A stretch of DNA of 64,000 bases from the NCBI RefSeq assembly GCF_009711055.1, contig NZ_WMJY01000002.1:1-64000 (forward strand). Direction: 5' to 3'. Of the stretch, positions 27,974 through 35,824 are shown one piece after another. The notes beneath the pieces were generated by a model. The model was not told the origin of the DNA and made no database searches. It saw nothing but the letters and a program-made list of their open reading frames with translations. The DNA is from Myroides pelagicus. GTDB taxonomy: Bacteria > Bacteroidota > Bacteroidia > Flavobacteriales > Flavobacteriaceae. Position 1 is the first letter of the stretch, and each line of letters begins with the position of its first letter. A program made the translations under genes and the position numbers.

Positions 27974-28390
27974 TTCAATTTATAAGGGATTGTCTTGGAA
28001 TGGTGTGTTAACGGTTATTGGGAGTTTTTACGTATACGAAGAGATTTTTTGTGATTTGAATAATGTATTTTTAATGTTATGTATCTGATTAATATTGTAA
28101 TACATGTAAAAATATACGGAATTTTCAAAGGATAGATCCCCGTTTTTCAATCAGGCACTATCTGAATTTACGTAATGTTTTATCCTTTTAACTAGTTTAA
28201 TCACTGTACTCAGTTGTGCCAATAGGGTATTAATTAACAAATTAAGGAAGGAAAAATCCTAAAGGTAGAGTTGACCTGTATTCAATTAGTTCAGTTTTAT
28301 GTATGAACAGAGTCTTTGGGCTAGCCTCGATAAACACAATCTTTAAGATAATCTCCTTTATACAATTGTATTTGGAATAGGTATAAAATG

Positions 28391-28421
28391 AAAGCATAGC
28401 GATGTTCGATCGCTATGCTTT
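28391..28421. terminator. Strong hairpin, possibly the GYDIA-kinase transcript terminator
   Basis: A perfect 13-bp stem (AAAGCATAGCGAT / ATCGCTATGCTTT) with a 5-base loop. It is not followed by a clean T run on either strand, so termination is uncertain. It lies 420 bases after the kinase stop. Confidence 0.45.
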
Positions 28422-28743
28422 GCTTGAAAAGAAAATTGTTTTGTTGTCCCATCGCCCTATATCGCTAATTCAGATTATCGTGTTGTAGATTTAGAATTAT
28501 ATAGGTCGCTTTATTGTAATGAACTCGTTAAGAGTTATATTATTCTAATTGTCTAAATACAGACTAATAAATTAGTTGCTTGTATTTAATGTGTTAAAAT
28601 TAAGTGTTTTAATGATTTTAGTATAATGTTTTATAATAAAATATATTATTTTTTTCGGTGTTTTAAGTGATTATTGGTGTTATTTAGTTTTTATTTGTGA
28701 AAATATTGTTGGTTTTGTTCATTGTGAGAATTTTTGACAACCA

Positions 28744-28770
28744 TTGTTTTAGAAGTTTTTAGTATATTCG
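28744..28770 (+). promoter_or_regulatory. Putative promoter of the small-RNA candidate
   Basis: TTG at 28744-28746, a 16-base spacer and -7-like TATATTCG at 28763-28770 (one mismatch to TAnnTTTG). It would start transcription near 28776. Confidence 0.4.
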
Positions 28771-28775
28771 CATTT

Positions 28776-28883
28776 ATTCAAAACAACAATAAACAAAATT
28801 CAACGAAACGAGATAGTTTATCAATTGAGCAAATTGGAAGACTGTCAGCTCAGAGGGTGTCTATTTAGGCACCCTTATTTTTT
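28776..28883 (+). ncRNA. Candidate small RNA or transcribed leader ahead of the DUF2071 gene
   Basis: About 108 bases framed by a promoter-like element and a good terminator. The 5' part is A-rich and unstructured. TGAGC (28826-28830) pairs with GCTCA (28848-28852). The terminator stem is AGGGTGTC/GGCACCCT with a T-rich tail. It does not match 6S, tmRNA or SRP RNA motifs I know. It could equally be an attenuated leader of the gene starting at 28990. Confidence 0.4.
28854..28883 (+). terminator. Terminator ending the small-RNA candidate
   Basis: An 8-bp stem (28854-28861 with 28868-28875, one G-T pair) and a 6-base loop, followed by TATTTTTT. It lies about 105 bases upstream of the DUF2071 start, so it would attenuate read-through. 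Confidence 0.7.
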
Positions 28884-28989
28884 AAATTTACTTTTTTTGG
28901 AAAAGTTAGGTGGTATTCTTATTAAGAGTAATAGTCTGTTAGTTAACAATTAGCGCTGAAATGTATTATCTTTAATAAAAATATTGATT

Positions 28990-29718
28990 ATGAGTAAAAT
29001 ATCTGATGTATTGTCAAGTGTAGAACATCGACCTTGGTCTCTTCCTCAAAGAGAGTGGGTGTATTATCAAGAGTGGAATCGCTTATTGTTTTTGCACTTT
29101 GAAATTCCATTTGAAGATTTGCGTGCTTTAGTACCAGAAGGGCTGGAATTGGATAGTTTTGAAGGGAAATATTACATATCCATCGTTCCTTTTACGATGG
29201 AGAGTATACGTCCTAAGTTTTTACCATCTGTTTCTTACATTTCGGATTTCGATGAATTGAATGTGCGTACATATGTTAAATATGGAAATAGAGGAGGAGT
29301 ATATTTTTTGAATATTGAAGCAGGTAAGCGGTTGTCAGCATTTGTTTCTCGTCTATTATCTGGTTTACCATATGAGAAAGCTAAGATGAAAAGGAGTAAA
29401 GGACAATATCTTTCTTTGAATGAAGAAAAGAAATTTTTCTTCAAAGCGAAGTTTACTGTTGGAAAACCCGTTGTTGAAAAAACTGCACTGCAGTTATGGT
29501 TGACAGAACGTTATTGTTTATATGTTTTTGACAATGAAGAATTATTCAGTTATGATATTCATCATAAGGAATGGGATATAAAGGAAATAGCTTTTGAAGA
29601 TTTAGTGTTTAACTACCGTTTTGGTAATATCCACTTGACAGAGGATAATTACATTTGTCCGAATTACTCAGAAGGAATAATTGTCGTTTCTTGGGGTAGG
29701 GAGAAGGTTAGTGTGTAA
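28990..29718 (+). CDS. DUF2071 (YqjF-like) family protein
   Basis: A 242-residue cytoplasmic protein of the YqjF/DUF2071 family, function unknown. Characteristic strings are the N-terminal LLFLHFEIPFEDLRALVPEG, VPFTMESIRP, and ELNVRTYVKYGNRGGVYFLN in the middle. The ATG at 28990 is used; an in-frame TTG at 28984 is unlikely because a -7-like TATCTTTA lies at 28967-28974, leaving a leader of about ten bases. It stands alone with a hairpin terminator candidate downstream. Confidence 0.85.
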   Translation: MSKISDVLSSVEHRPWSLPQREWVYYQEWNRLLFLHFEIPFEDLRALVPEGLELDSFEGKYYISIVPFTMESIRPKFLPSVSYISDFDELNVRTYVKYGNRGGVYFLNIEAGKRLSAFVSRLLSGLPYEKAKMKRSKGQYLSLNEEKKFFFKAKFTVGKPVVEKTALQLWLTERYCLYVFDNEELFSYDIHHKEWDIKEIAFEDLVFNYRFGNIHLTEDNYICPNYSEGIIVVSWGREKVSV

Positions 29719-29781
29719 TATTTGCTGACTTACTTGTAAGGTATAAAGAGGGGGTGTTGTAGCGAAGAGCTATTTTGAGAT

Positions 29782-29808
29782 AATAACTTTCGAAAGGTTA
29801 TTATTTTA
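29782..29808 (+). terminator. Terminator candidate of the DUF2071 gene
   Basis: AATAAC (29782-29787) pairs with GTTATT (29797-29802), extended inward by TTT/AAA with one bulge, followed by ATTTT. It lies about 65 bases after the stop. Confidence 0.5.
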
Positions 29809-29899
29809 CGATCTCTTTCTTAGTCATAGTTTTTATTAGTATCAGAGATGTACTTGTATAAAAGTAGGATTTTTCTGATTATAGGGGGTCTTCTGTTAT

Positions 29900-30155
29900 T
29901 CAGGTTATCTTACTTTTTAGTGCAAACGATCTTAATATGTCAGCTAATACCTCTAAGTTATCGAGATTCATTTCTTGAATATGTAATAGGTAGAGCAATG
30001 CGTCTTTATCTGCTGTATTGATTAATGTGTCTATATCTATGAGAAGTATCTTTAAGAGTTGTGGAGAAATCTTGTATTTCTTGTTCTGTTTTAAAGTCTT
30101 CGATAGGTATAGAATTACAAACGACTCTTAATAGTTGAGCCGTTTGTTGTATCAT
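29900..30155 (-). pseudogene. Small hypothetical gene with a probable single-base frameshift
   Basis: An ATG at 30155 opens a frame reading MIQQTAQLLRVVCNSIP and then EDFKTEQEIQD, which stops after 49 codons at 30006. Shifting by one base at the AAA run 30067-30069 joins it to an open frame, SPQLLKILLIDIDTLI through EMNLDNLEVLADILR, ending at 29900. With one A removed the gene is exactly 85 codons with balanced, helical, protein-like composition. The start lies 30 bases after the lipoprotein stop on the same strand, so it would be its operon partner. The family is not recognised. It is either decayed or a sequencing error; chance open frames remain possible. Confidence 0.45.
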
Positions 30156-30184
30156 TCTAAGTACTAAATCTCCTTTTTCCTATG

Positions 30185-30733
30185 TTAACGCACAGGACGT
30201 AAAGTATTGCTGAAAGTGACTTTAAAAGGAGTCTCTTTGTCACTATTGTTTTTCATGATATAGATGAATTTAAACATTTTAGCATGATCAGTAGTGATAA
30301 CTACATCTCCTTTAGTATAGTTGTCATAAACTGTAATATCTGCAGTATTTTCTACTCGAATAGACTTTGCAATTCCAGTAGATAGATTGCTCATGACCAT
30401 TGATTTAGAAAAGGTCTTAACCTCGTTTTTTATGGTGATATCTTCTCCTTTGTATCCTTGTGTAAGAATGATAACAGAGTACTTATCTTCTGTCGCACGC
30501 ATTCCTTTTAAGTAGGCTTCTTTTGTTTTTTCTGTAACTGAACGGAAATCATCTCTTACTTGCGCATAGTCTGGTAAGTCAATAACATCAGCCGCTTCTG
30601 GCAAACGATCTTCATTTTTAATTTCTTCAATTCGTTCTTCTATAGTAATGTCTTTCTTAGGTGTGCTGATATGCGAAGCGGACTTACACATAGCGAATAA
30701 AGCAATTAAAGCTAAATAGGGTAGTTTTTTCAT
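30185..30733 (-). CDS. Hypothetical exported lipoprotein
   Basis: A 182-residue protein with a hydrophobic signal and a possible lipobox ending in Cys16 (LFAMC, a weak match). A charged Glu/Lys-rich linker (25-60) is followed by a mixed beta-rich domain. I recognise no family. A possible partner gene follows 30 bases downstream (29900-30155). It is divergent from the flavoprotein gene, with about 110 bases between. Export is inferred from the N-terminus only. Confidence 0.65.
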   Translation of the reverse strand: MKKLPYLALIALFAMCKSASHISTPKKDITIEERIEEIKNEDRLPEAADVIDLPDYAQVRDDFRSVTEKTKEAYLKGMRATEDKYSVIILTQGYKGEDITIKNEVKTFSKSMVMSNLSTGIAKSIRVENTADITVYDNYTKGDVVITTDHAKMFKFIYIMKNNSDKETPFKVTFSNTLRPVR

Positions 30734-30845
30734 ATTCTTAAATTAACGATGATAAGTATGCGATCGTAAGTAAGTATCTTTGTGGCGTAAAGGTAAATTT
30801 ATTTTAAGCATATTAAAATATTGAAAAGTTAAAAATTGAGAATTG

Positions 30846-32057
30846 ATGAGATACGATGTCATTATTGTAGGCGGAGGGGCTGCGGGTTTTTTTACAGCTA
30901 TCAACATAGGCGAACAAAATAAAGTACTAAAAATAGCGATTATAGAAAGAGGAAAGGAAGTGCTTTCTAAGGTTAGAATTTCAGGAGGAGGGAGATGTAA
31001 TGTAACGCATGCTTGTTTTGATCCTAAAGAGTTGACTCAATTCTATCCGAGAGGCGAAAAGGAATTGTTAGGGCCATTTCATCAGTTTTGTTCTGGAGAT
31101 ACGATTGCTTGGTTTGCTGATCGAGGAGTGAATTTAAAAATAGAAGAAGATGGTCGTATGTTTCCTGATACAGACTCTTCACAGACAATAATTGATTGTT
31201 TTTTGAAGGAAGCAAAGCGATTGCGTATTGATGTTTTGACAGGAGTCAGTGTACAGCGTTTCTTTGAAAAAGAGAATAGTTGGAAGTTAGATACTTCCAA
31301 AGGAGATTTTGAATGCGAGTCACTAGTTGTTACTACAGGGAGTAACCCTAAAATATGGGGGCAGATGGAAAACTTAGGACACACAATTGTAGAGCCAGTA
31401 CCTTCTTTGTTTACTTTTAATATTAAAGATAAAAGGATAAAAGACTTAATGGGAATTGCTGCTCCTGCTACTGTAAGTGTGAAAGGGACAAAATTAGAAG
31501 CTAGCGGTCCATTGTTGATTACGCATTGGGGAATGAGTGGACCTGCTATATTAAGGTTGTCAGCGTGGGGAGCACGTATCCTGGCTGATAAACAATATCA
31601 ATTCCATATTCAAGTCAATTGGGTACCTCAATATGATGTTAATTCGATATTTGAGCATTTGCAAGAGATTCGTAAAGAGCAATCTAAAAAGACAGTGATT
31701 AAAAGAAGTTTGTATGAGTTGTCTAATCGTTTATGGGAACGCATTGTGTCTGCTAGTGATATATCTGCTGATGTTAAATGGGCAGATTTGAACAATAAGC
31801 AGTTAAAAGCATTAGCCGGGGAATTGACAGAAGCCTCTTTTCAGGTGAATGGTAAAAGTACATTTAAAGATGAATTCGTAACTGCTGGAGGAATTGATTT
31901 GAAAGAAATAAACTTTAAGACGATGCAAAGCAAAATAAAAGAAAACCTTTACTTTGCGGGAGAAGTTATGAATATAGATGCTATTACAGGAGGGTTTAAT
32001 TTTCAAAATGCATGGACTACTTCCTATATAGCAGCTCGTACAATCGCTAATAAATAA
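30846..32057 (+). CDS. BaiN/HI0933-family FAD-dependent oxidoreductase
   Basis: A 403-residue flavoprotein of the HI0933/YhiN/BaiN family. The N-terminal dinucleotide fold reads VIIVGGGAAGFFTAINIGE. The family string ISGGGRCNVTHA follows, and the C-terminus has FAGEVMNIDAITGGFNFQNA. Named members reduce or dehydrogenate diverse substrates (bile-acid CoA derivatives, aminoacetone), and a specific substrate should not be assigned here. The ATG at 30846 is preferred over the TTG directly before it. The small membrane protein downstream starts 3 bases after its stop, suggesting an operon. Confidence 0.92.
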   Translation: MRYDVIIVGGGAAGFFTAINIGEQNKVLKIAIIERGKEVLSKVRISGGGRCNVTHACFDPKELTQFYPRGEKELLGPFHQFCSGDTIAWFADRGVNLKIEEDGRMFPDTDSSQTIIDCFLKEAKRLRIDVLTGVSVQRFFEKENSWKLDTSKGDFECESLVVTTGSNPKIWGQMENLGHTIVEPVPSLFTFNIKDKRIKDLMGIAAPATVSVKGTKLEASGPLLITHWGMSGPAILRLSAWGARILADKQYQFHIQVNWVPQYDVNSIFEHLQEIRKEQSKKTVIKRSLYELSNRLWERIVSASDISADVKWADLNNKQLKALAGELTEASFQVNGKSTFKDEFVTAGGIDLKEINFKTMQSKIKENLYFAGEVMNIDAITGGFNFQNAWTTSYIAARTIANK

Positions 32058-32060
32058 TTT

Positions 32061-32543
32061 ATGAAATATAATTATTACAATATCAGTAGTCGAATTATTC
32101 TCCTTATTATTAGTATAGGGCCTTTTTTAGGAGCAGGTCTTTATTTCTTAATTCAAGGAGTAGGTATTGCTAAAATAATGTCTGTTTTTTTATTCTTTTT
32201 ATTTTTAGTGTTCTTCTATAAGTCAATGTGTATGAATGTAACAATTGACGAAGAAGGAATCACTTATAAAAGTTTATTTAAACAACAAACTTTTGGATGG
32301 GAACAAGTACACGATGTGTTAATTGTAGTTCGTCAGCGACGTTCAGTTCCTGATTATTACAAATTTTCGGATTGGTTTGGAGCTGGGTATTATGGAAAAA
32401 GTTATTTTATTTTGTTTCGAACTACTCCGGCGTTTCCGGAGAATCCAATGTTTATGTTCAGTGCCCCTGTGGGGCCGCATTATATAAGTGTGCAGTACAG
32501 GAAAGGTATGGAAGATTTAGTGGATAAATATTTAGATCAATAG
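32061..32543 (+). CDS. Hypothetical membrane protein with PH-like region
   Basis: A 160-residue protein with two hydrophobic segments (about 10-32 and 36-54). These are followed by a soluble domain that opens MNVTIDEEGITYKSLFKQQTF and then GWEQV, a pattern seen in bacterial PH-like membrane proteins. It starts 3 bases after the flavoprotein stop, so it is probably co-transcribed and translationally coupled. Function unknown. Confidence 0.7.
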   Translation: MKYNYYNISSRIILLIISIGPFLGAGLYFLIQGVGIAKIMSVFLFFLFLVFFYKSMCMNVTIDEEGITYKSLFKQQTFGWEQVHDVLIVVRQRRSVPDYYKFSDWFGAGYYGKSYFILFRTTPAFPENPMFMFSAPVGPHYISVQYRKGMEDLVDKYLDQ

Positions 32544-32850
32544 TCAAACAGGTGTTCTTCTTTGTTTGTGTACGTTTTTGATTGTTCGACTTTTATGGGG
32601 GTATTTTAGGAGATTCGGTGTCTATATGCTTTTTTGTCGAAGGAATGTGCTAATATACTTTGGGCTATCCTCTATAGGAATGTTCGTGAAACCAGAGGCT
32701 AGAAGATCAAAAAACAAATAGTGTAATACAAATAATGAAACTTTTTAAATAATAATTCTTCTCTAAAACGTTTTTACTGACATCGTCATAGGTGTAATAA
32801 ATACACTATCTTACAGATAACAAATAATAGATTTACCTTGCCAATAAAAA
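32544..32850. other. Intergenic region before the DUF6266 gene
   Basis: About 300 AT-rich bases with no gene. TTACCTTG at 32832-32839 resembles a -7 element directly before the DUF6266 start at 32851. Nothing else was recognised. Confidence 0.5.
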
Positions 32851-33502
32851 ATGGCAGAAGCAAAAAAAGGAATTTTAGGTGGTGTCACTGGTAAAGTTGG
32901 ACCTGTGGTAGGTGTTCAGTGGCGTAATAGTTTTTTTTTGGAGGAGTAAAGCAGAGCGTAGTAATAAGTCTGCTACTGAGAAGCAATTACTTCAACAAGC
33001 AAAAATGACATTAGTCTCTTCATTTTTAGCGAAGGCAAGGTCATTTATTAACAGGTATAATCCTAAGGTTATGGGTAAAAAGTCTTTGATAAATGGTGTT
33101 GAGCAGCAATCTTCACATTTGTTAAAGCGAGGTGTAGGAATACAAGATAATAAACCTTATTTATTTCTTAATCTAGTGACTATGTCTATAGGTTCACTTC
33201 CTGTCGCTTATATCAATAGGATCACTATACTAAGTGATGGGCAAGTAGAGATAGTGTGGGAGGACAATAGTTTTAACGGGATTACAATGGATACGTACCT
33301 GTTATCTGTGGTGTTATTTCATCCGGATCTAGAGGAACTTCATATCTGTGAGGATGTCGGACAGCGCGTAGATAAATTAGGGTATATCAGCTTACCAAAT
33401 CATTGGACGAGTAGTATTATACATGTCTGGACAATGTGGAAGAACAGTGAAGAAACACTTAATAGTACTAGTGTATATTATCAGATTTATAGTGAAATTT
33501 AG
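32851..33502 (+). pseudogene. DUF6266 family protein, frameshifted at a 9-T tract
   Basis: The ATG at 32851 opens MAEAKKGILGGVTGKVGPVV, the glycine-rich start typical of DUF6266 proteins, but the frame ends after a run of nine T (32931-32939). Removing one T continues the reading as QWRNSFFWRSKAERSNKS and on to the stop at 33502, giving exactly 217 codons (216 residues). An internal ATG at 32912 yields a 196-residue product lacking the conserved N-terminus. The rest is intact (EKQLLQQAKMTLVSSFLAKA). The function of DUF6266 is unknown. The long T run could be a phase-variable switch, a fixed mutation or a sequencing error. Confidence 0.8.
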
Positions 33503-33588
33503 TATAGGAAGTTGTTGTTTTGTGTGTTGTGTAAAAGGAGAATTTAGTTACTTTTTTATGGAATAGATGAGGTATCAATAAAAGATAG

Positions 33589-33596
33589 TATTTTTG
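33589..33596 (+). promoter_or_regulatory. Putative -7 element (TATTTTTG) of the decarboxylase gene
   Basis: A TAnnTTTG match 22 bases before the start codon. No clear -33 element was found at the expected distance. Confidence 0.4.
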
Positions 33597-33618
33597 TCTT
33601 TCAAGAAATAAAAAAACA

Positions 33619-34704
33619 ATGAAGATAGAAGATTTTATATATAGTCATGAAATAGATTTGTCAGCTGTACAAACAGGTAGCCTTACGTGGAGCGCTCCTA
33701 GTAATATTGCTTTGGTAAAATACTGGGGTAAAGTAGGAGATCAAATACCTGCAAATCCATCGTTGAGTTTTACTTTGTCAAAATGCAAAACAATTACAAC
33801 TCTTGATTATAGTGTAAAGTCTGAGAAGGGGATAAGTTTTGATTTATTGTTTGAAGGACAACCTAAAGAGGACTTTAAGCCTAAAGTTCAAAAATTCTTT
33901 GAACGCATAGTAAAGTATTGTCCTTATATAGAGCAATATCACTTTGTGATTGATACAACAAACACTTTTCCTCATAGTTCAGGAATTGCTTCGTCTGCAT
34001 CTGGAATGGCGGCTATGGCAGTAAATATAATGTCGCTTGAGAAAGAATTAAATCCAGTGATGAGTGAAGAATATTTTAATCAAAAAGCTTCATTTTTGGC
34101 TCGATTGGGGTCTGGTAGTGCTTGTAGGAGTGTGAGTGGCAGTGTAGTTGTTTGGGGAACACAAGAAGACGTATCGGGTAGTTCAGATCTGTATGGAGTA
34201 GAATTTCCTTATAGTTTACACGAGAATTTTAAAGGGTACCGCGATGTAATTTTGCTGGTTGATAAAGGAGAGAAACAAGTTTCGAGTACTTTAGGGCATA
34301 ACTTAATGAATGGTCATCCATATGCGGAGCAACGTTTTGCTCAAGCGCATGAGAACATGACAAAATTAAGAGCAATTCTAGAACAAGGAAATATTCCGGA
34401 ATTTATTGCGTTAGTAGAAAGTGAAGCTTTGACTCTTCATGCAATGATGATGACTTCAATGCCTTATTTTATTTTAATGAAGCCTAATACCCTTCAAATA
34501 ATAGAAAAAATATGGGCATTTAGAGAAAAAACGAGTATACCTGTTTGTTTCACCTTAGATGCAGGGGCTAATGTACATGTTTTGTTCCCTAAAGATAATG
34601 AGCGTTTTGTCATGGATTTTATCAATGAAGAGTTAGCAGTATTTTGCGAGAATGCACAATATATAGCAGATGAAATGGGAGCGGGAGCTATACGTATTAA
34701 ATAA
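33619..34704 (+). CDS. mvaD: Diphosphomevalonate decarboxylase
   Basis: A 361-residue GHMP-family enzyme converting mevalonate diphosphate to isopentenyl diphosphate with ATP. The N-terminal SAPSNIALVKYWGK is the decarboxylase signature. The phosphate loop is FPHSSGIASSASGMAAMA, followed by LARLGSGSACRSVSGS, whose Arg and Ser-rich loop are catalytic-site residues in the family. ALTLHAMMMTS and FTLDAGANVH are also conserved. Length is at the long end of the family (about 320-400). It has its own -7 element and is separated from the other mevalonate genes by several unrelated genes. Confidence 0.95.
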   Translation: MKIEDFIYSHEIDLSAVQTGSLTWSAPSNIALVKYWGKVGDQIPANPSLSFTLSKCKTITTLDYSVKSEKGISFDLLFEGQPKEDFKPKVQKFFERIVKYCPYIEQYHFVIDTTNTFPHSSGIASSASGMAAMAVNIMSLEKELNPVMSEEYFNQKASFLARLGSGSACRSVSGSVVVWGTQEDVSGSSDLYGVEFPYSLHENFKGYRDVILLVDKGEKQVSSTLGHNLMNGHPYAEQRFAQAHENMTKLRAILEQGNIPEFIALVESEALTLHAMMMTSMPYFILMKPNTLQIIEKIWAFREKTSIPVCFTLDAGANVHVLFPKDNERFVMDFINEELAVFCENAQYIADEMGAGAIRIK

Positions 34705-34767
34705 TTTTTGTACCTTTATATAGTGGTATATTTATTGTCTAATGTTTAATAAACTAAAATATTGGTT

Positions 34768-35181
34768 ATGAAAAATTGGATTAAAATATTTGGAATAGCA
34801 TTAGGATTGTTGTCTGTAGGACAAACAGTCCATGCACAAGAGTTAGTAGAAGATCAGAATCCAGACTACAGAAATAGTATGTATAAGTATGTGGCAATCT
34901 CGGATTCATTGACTACTACATTAAGTACGACTATACAAGATACTTATAAAGCATACGATTGGTATGAAGTGAAGCAAGAGCGAAAAGCACAGCGAAAACT
35001 TTGGAGACATGAAGAACGTATGACAAGAGCAAAGTATGGAAGAAGCTATTATAACGATTACTATGGCAATGGATATAATGGCTATTACAATAGTTACTAT
35101 AATAATGGTTATAACAACAGTTGGAATTGGTTTAGACCAAGTATTGGATTTAAAACAGGTAATTGGTTCTTCTCAATTTAG
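34768..35181 (+). CDS. Exported small protein with Tyr/Asn/Gly-rich tail
   Basis: A 137-residue protein with a signal peptide (1-24, VHAQ end). The middle is charged and helical, with Arg/Lys/Glu-rich repeats (about 70-90). The tail (about 92-125) is a low-complexity run of Tyr, Asn and Gly with a single Trp-rich end. The ATG at 34768 is preferred over a TTG two codons upstream. It starts a three-gene block with an LpoB-like lipoprotein and a COG3014 lipoprotein. Function is not recognised; a sticky or surface role is speculative. Confidence 0.65.
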   Translation: MKNWIKIFGIALGLLSVGQTVHAQELVEDQNPDYRNSMYKYVAISDSLTTTLSTTIQDTYKAYDWYEVKQERKAQRKLWRHEERMTRAKYGRSYYNDYYGNGYNGYYNSYYNNGYNNSWNWFRPSIGFKTGNWFFSI

Positions 35182-35217
35182 AATTGAATCTATCAGAAAA
35201 ATTAAATAAAAAAAACT

Positions 35218-35811
35218 ATGCAAATGAAACGTATTGCGTTAGCAGCAATCTTAGCAGTGTCAGGATTGTTTATATCGTCTTGTGGACGTCAAGTAACTAG
35301 AGTAAGCACAGATGAAACAATCGATATCAGTGGTCGTTGGAATAATACAGATTCAAGAGAAGTTGCTCAACAAATGACTAGACAGATTATGGAAGGGCCT
35401 TGGATTTACAATTTTCAAGATGAAAATGAAGGAAAACGTCCTGTGGTTATTGTAGGTATGGTATACAACAAAAGTCATGAGCATATTGAAGCAGAAACTT
35501 TCGTAAAAGATATCGAACAAGCATTTATTCAAACACAGCGTGTACGTCTTGTACAAGGTGGGAAAAAACGTGAAGAGTTAAGAGGTGAGCGTGCTGACCA
35601 ACAGACTAATGCATCTGTATCTTCAATGAAAAAATTTGGTTTAGAACAGGGAGCGGATTTTATGCTTCAAGGTTCTATTAATTCAATTGTTGATGCACAT
35701 AAAAAACAAAAGGTAGTTTATTATCAAGTTAATTTAGAGTTGACTAATATTCAAACAAATGAAGTGGTTTGGGTAGGAGATAAGAAAATTGCTAAATATG
35801 TAAAACGTTAA
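35218..35811 (+). CDS. LpoB-like penicillin-binding-protein activator lipoprotein
   Basis: A 197-residue lipoprotein; the lipobox is FISSC (Cys22 in the long start). The body matches the LpoB family fold: DETIDISGRWNNTDS near the N-terminus, then RPVVIVGMVYNKSHEHI and AIQ-type segments leading to GADFMLQGSINSI and the C-terminal ELTNIQTNEVVW. In E. coli LpoB activates PBP1b from the outer membrane; whether the flavobacterial homologue does so is unproven. The next gene (COG3014) starts 13 bases later, the same pairing seen in Gammaproteobacteria. Confidence 0.87.
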   Translation: MQMKRIALAAILAVSGLFISSCGRQVTRVSTDETIDISGRWNNTDSREVAQQMTRQIMEGPWIYNFQDENEGKRPVVIVGMVYNKSHEHIEAETFVKDIEQAFIQTQRVRLVQGGKKREELRGERADQQTNASVSSMKKFGLEQGADFMLQGSINSIVDAHKKQKVVYYQVNLELTNIQTNEVVWVGDKKIAKYVKR

Positions 35812-35824
35812 TAAATAGACATTC

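Larger units (their letters stand above)
27974..28989. other. Gene-free kilobase with hairpins and a candidate small RNA
   Basis: No convincing gene lies between the GYDIA kinase and the DUF2071 gene. The stretch holds a 13-bp hairpin at 28391-28421, a promoter-like element at 28763, a structured segment ending in a terminator at 28854-28883, and the DUF2071 promoter near 28967. A 42-codon open frame at about 28435-28560 has no start codon and is not claimed. Confidence 0.6.

Noticed and set aside
28435..28560. Plus-strand open frame of about 42 codons (SDYRVVDLELYRSLYCNE)
   Set aside because: It looks somewhat protein-like but has no start codon and no partner frame. Not enough to claim a relic.
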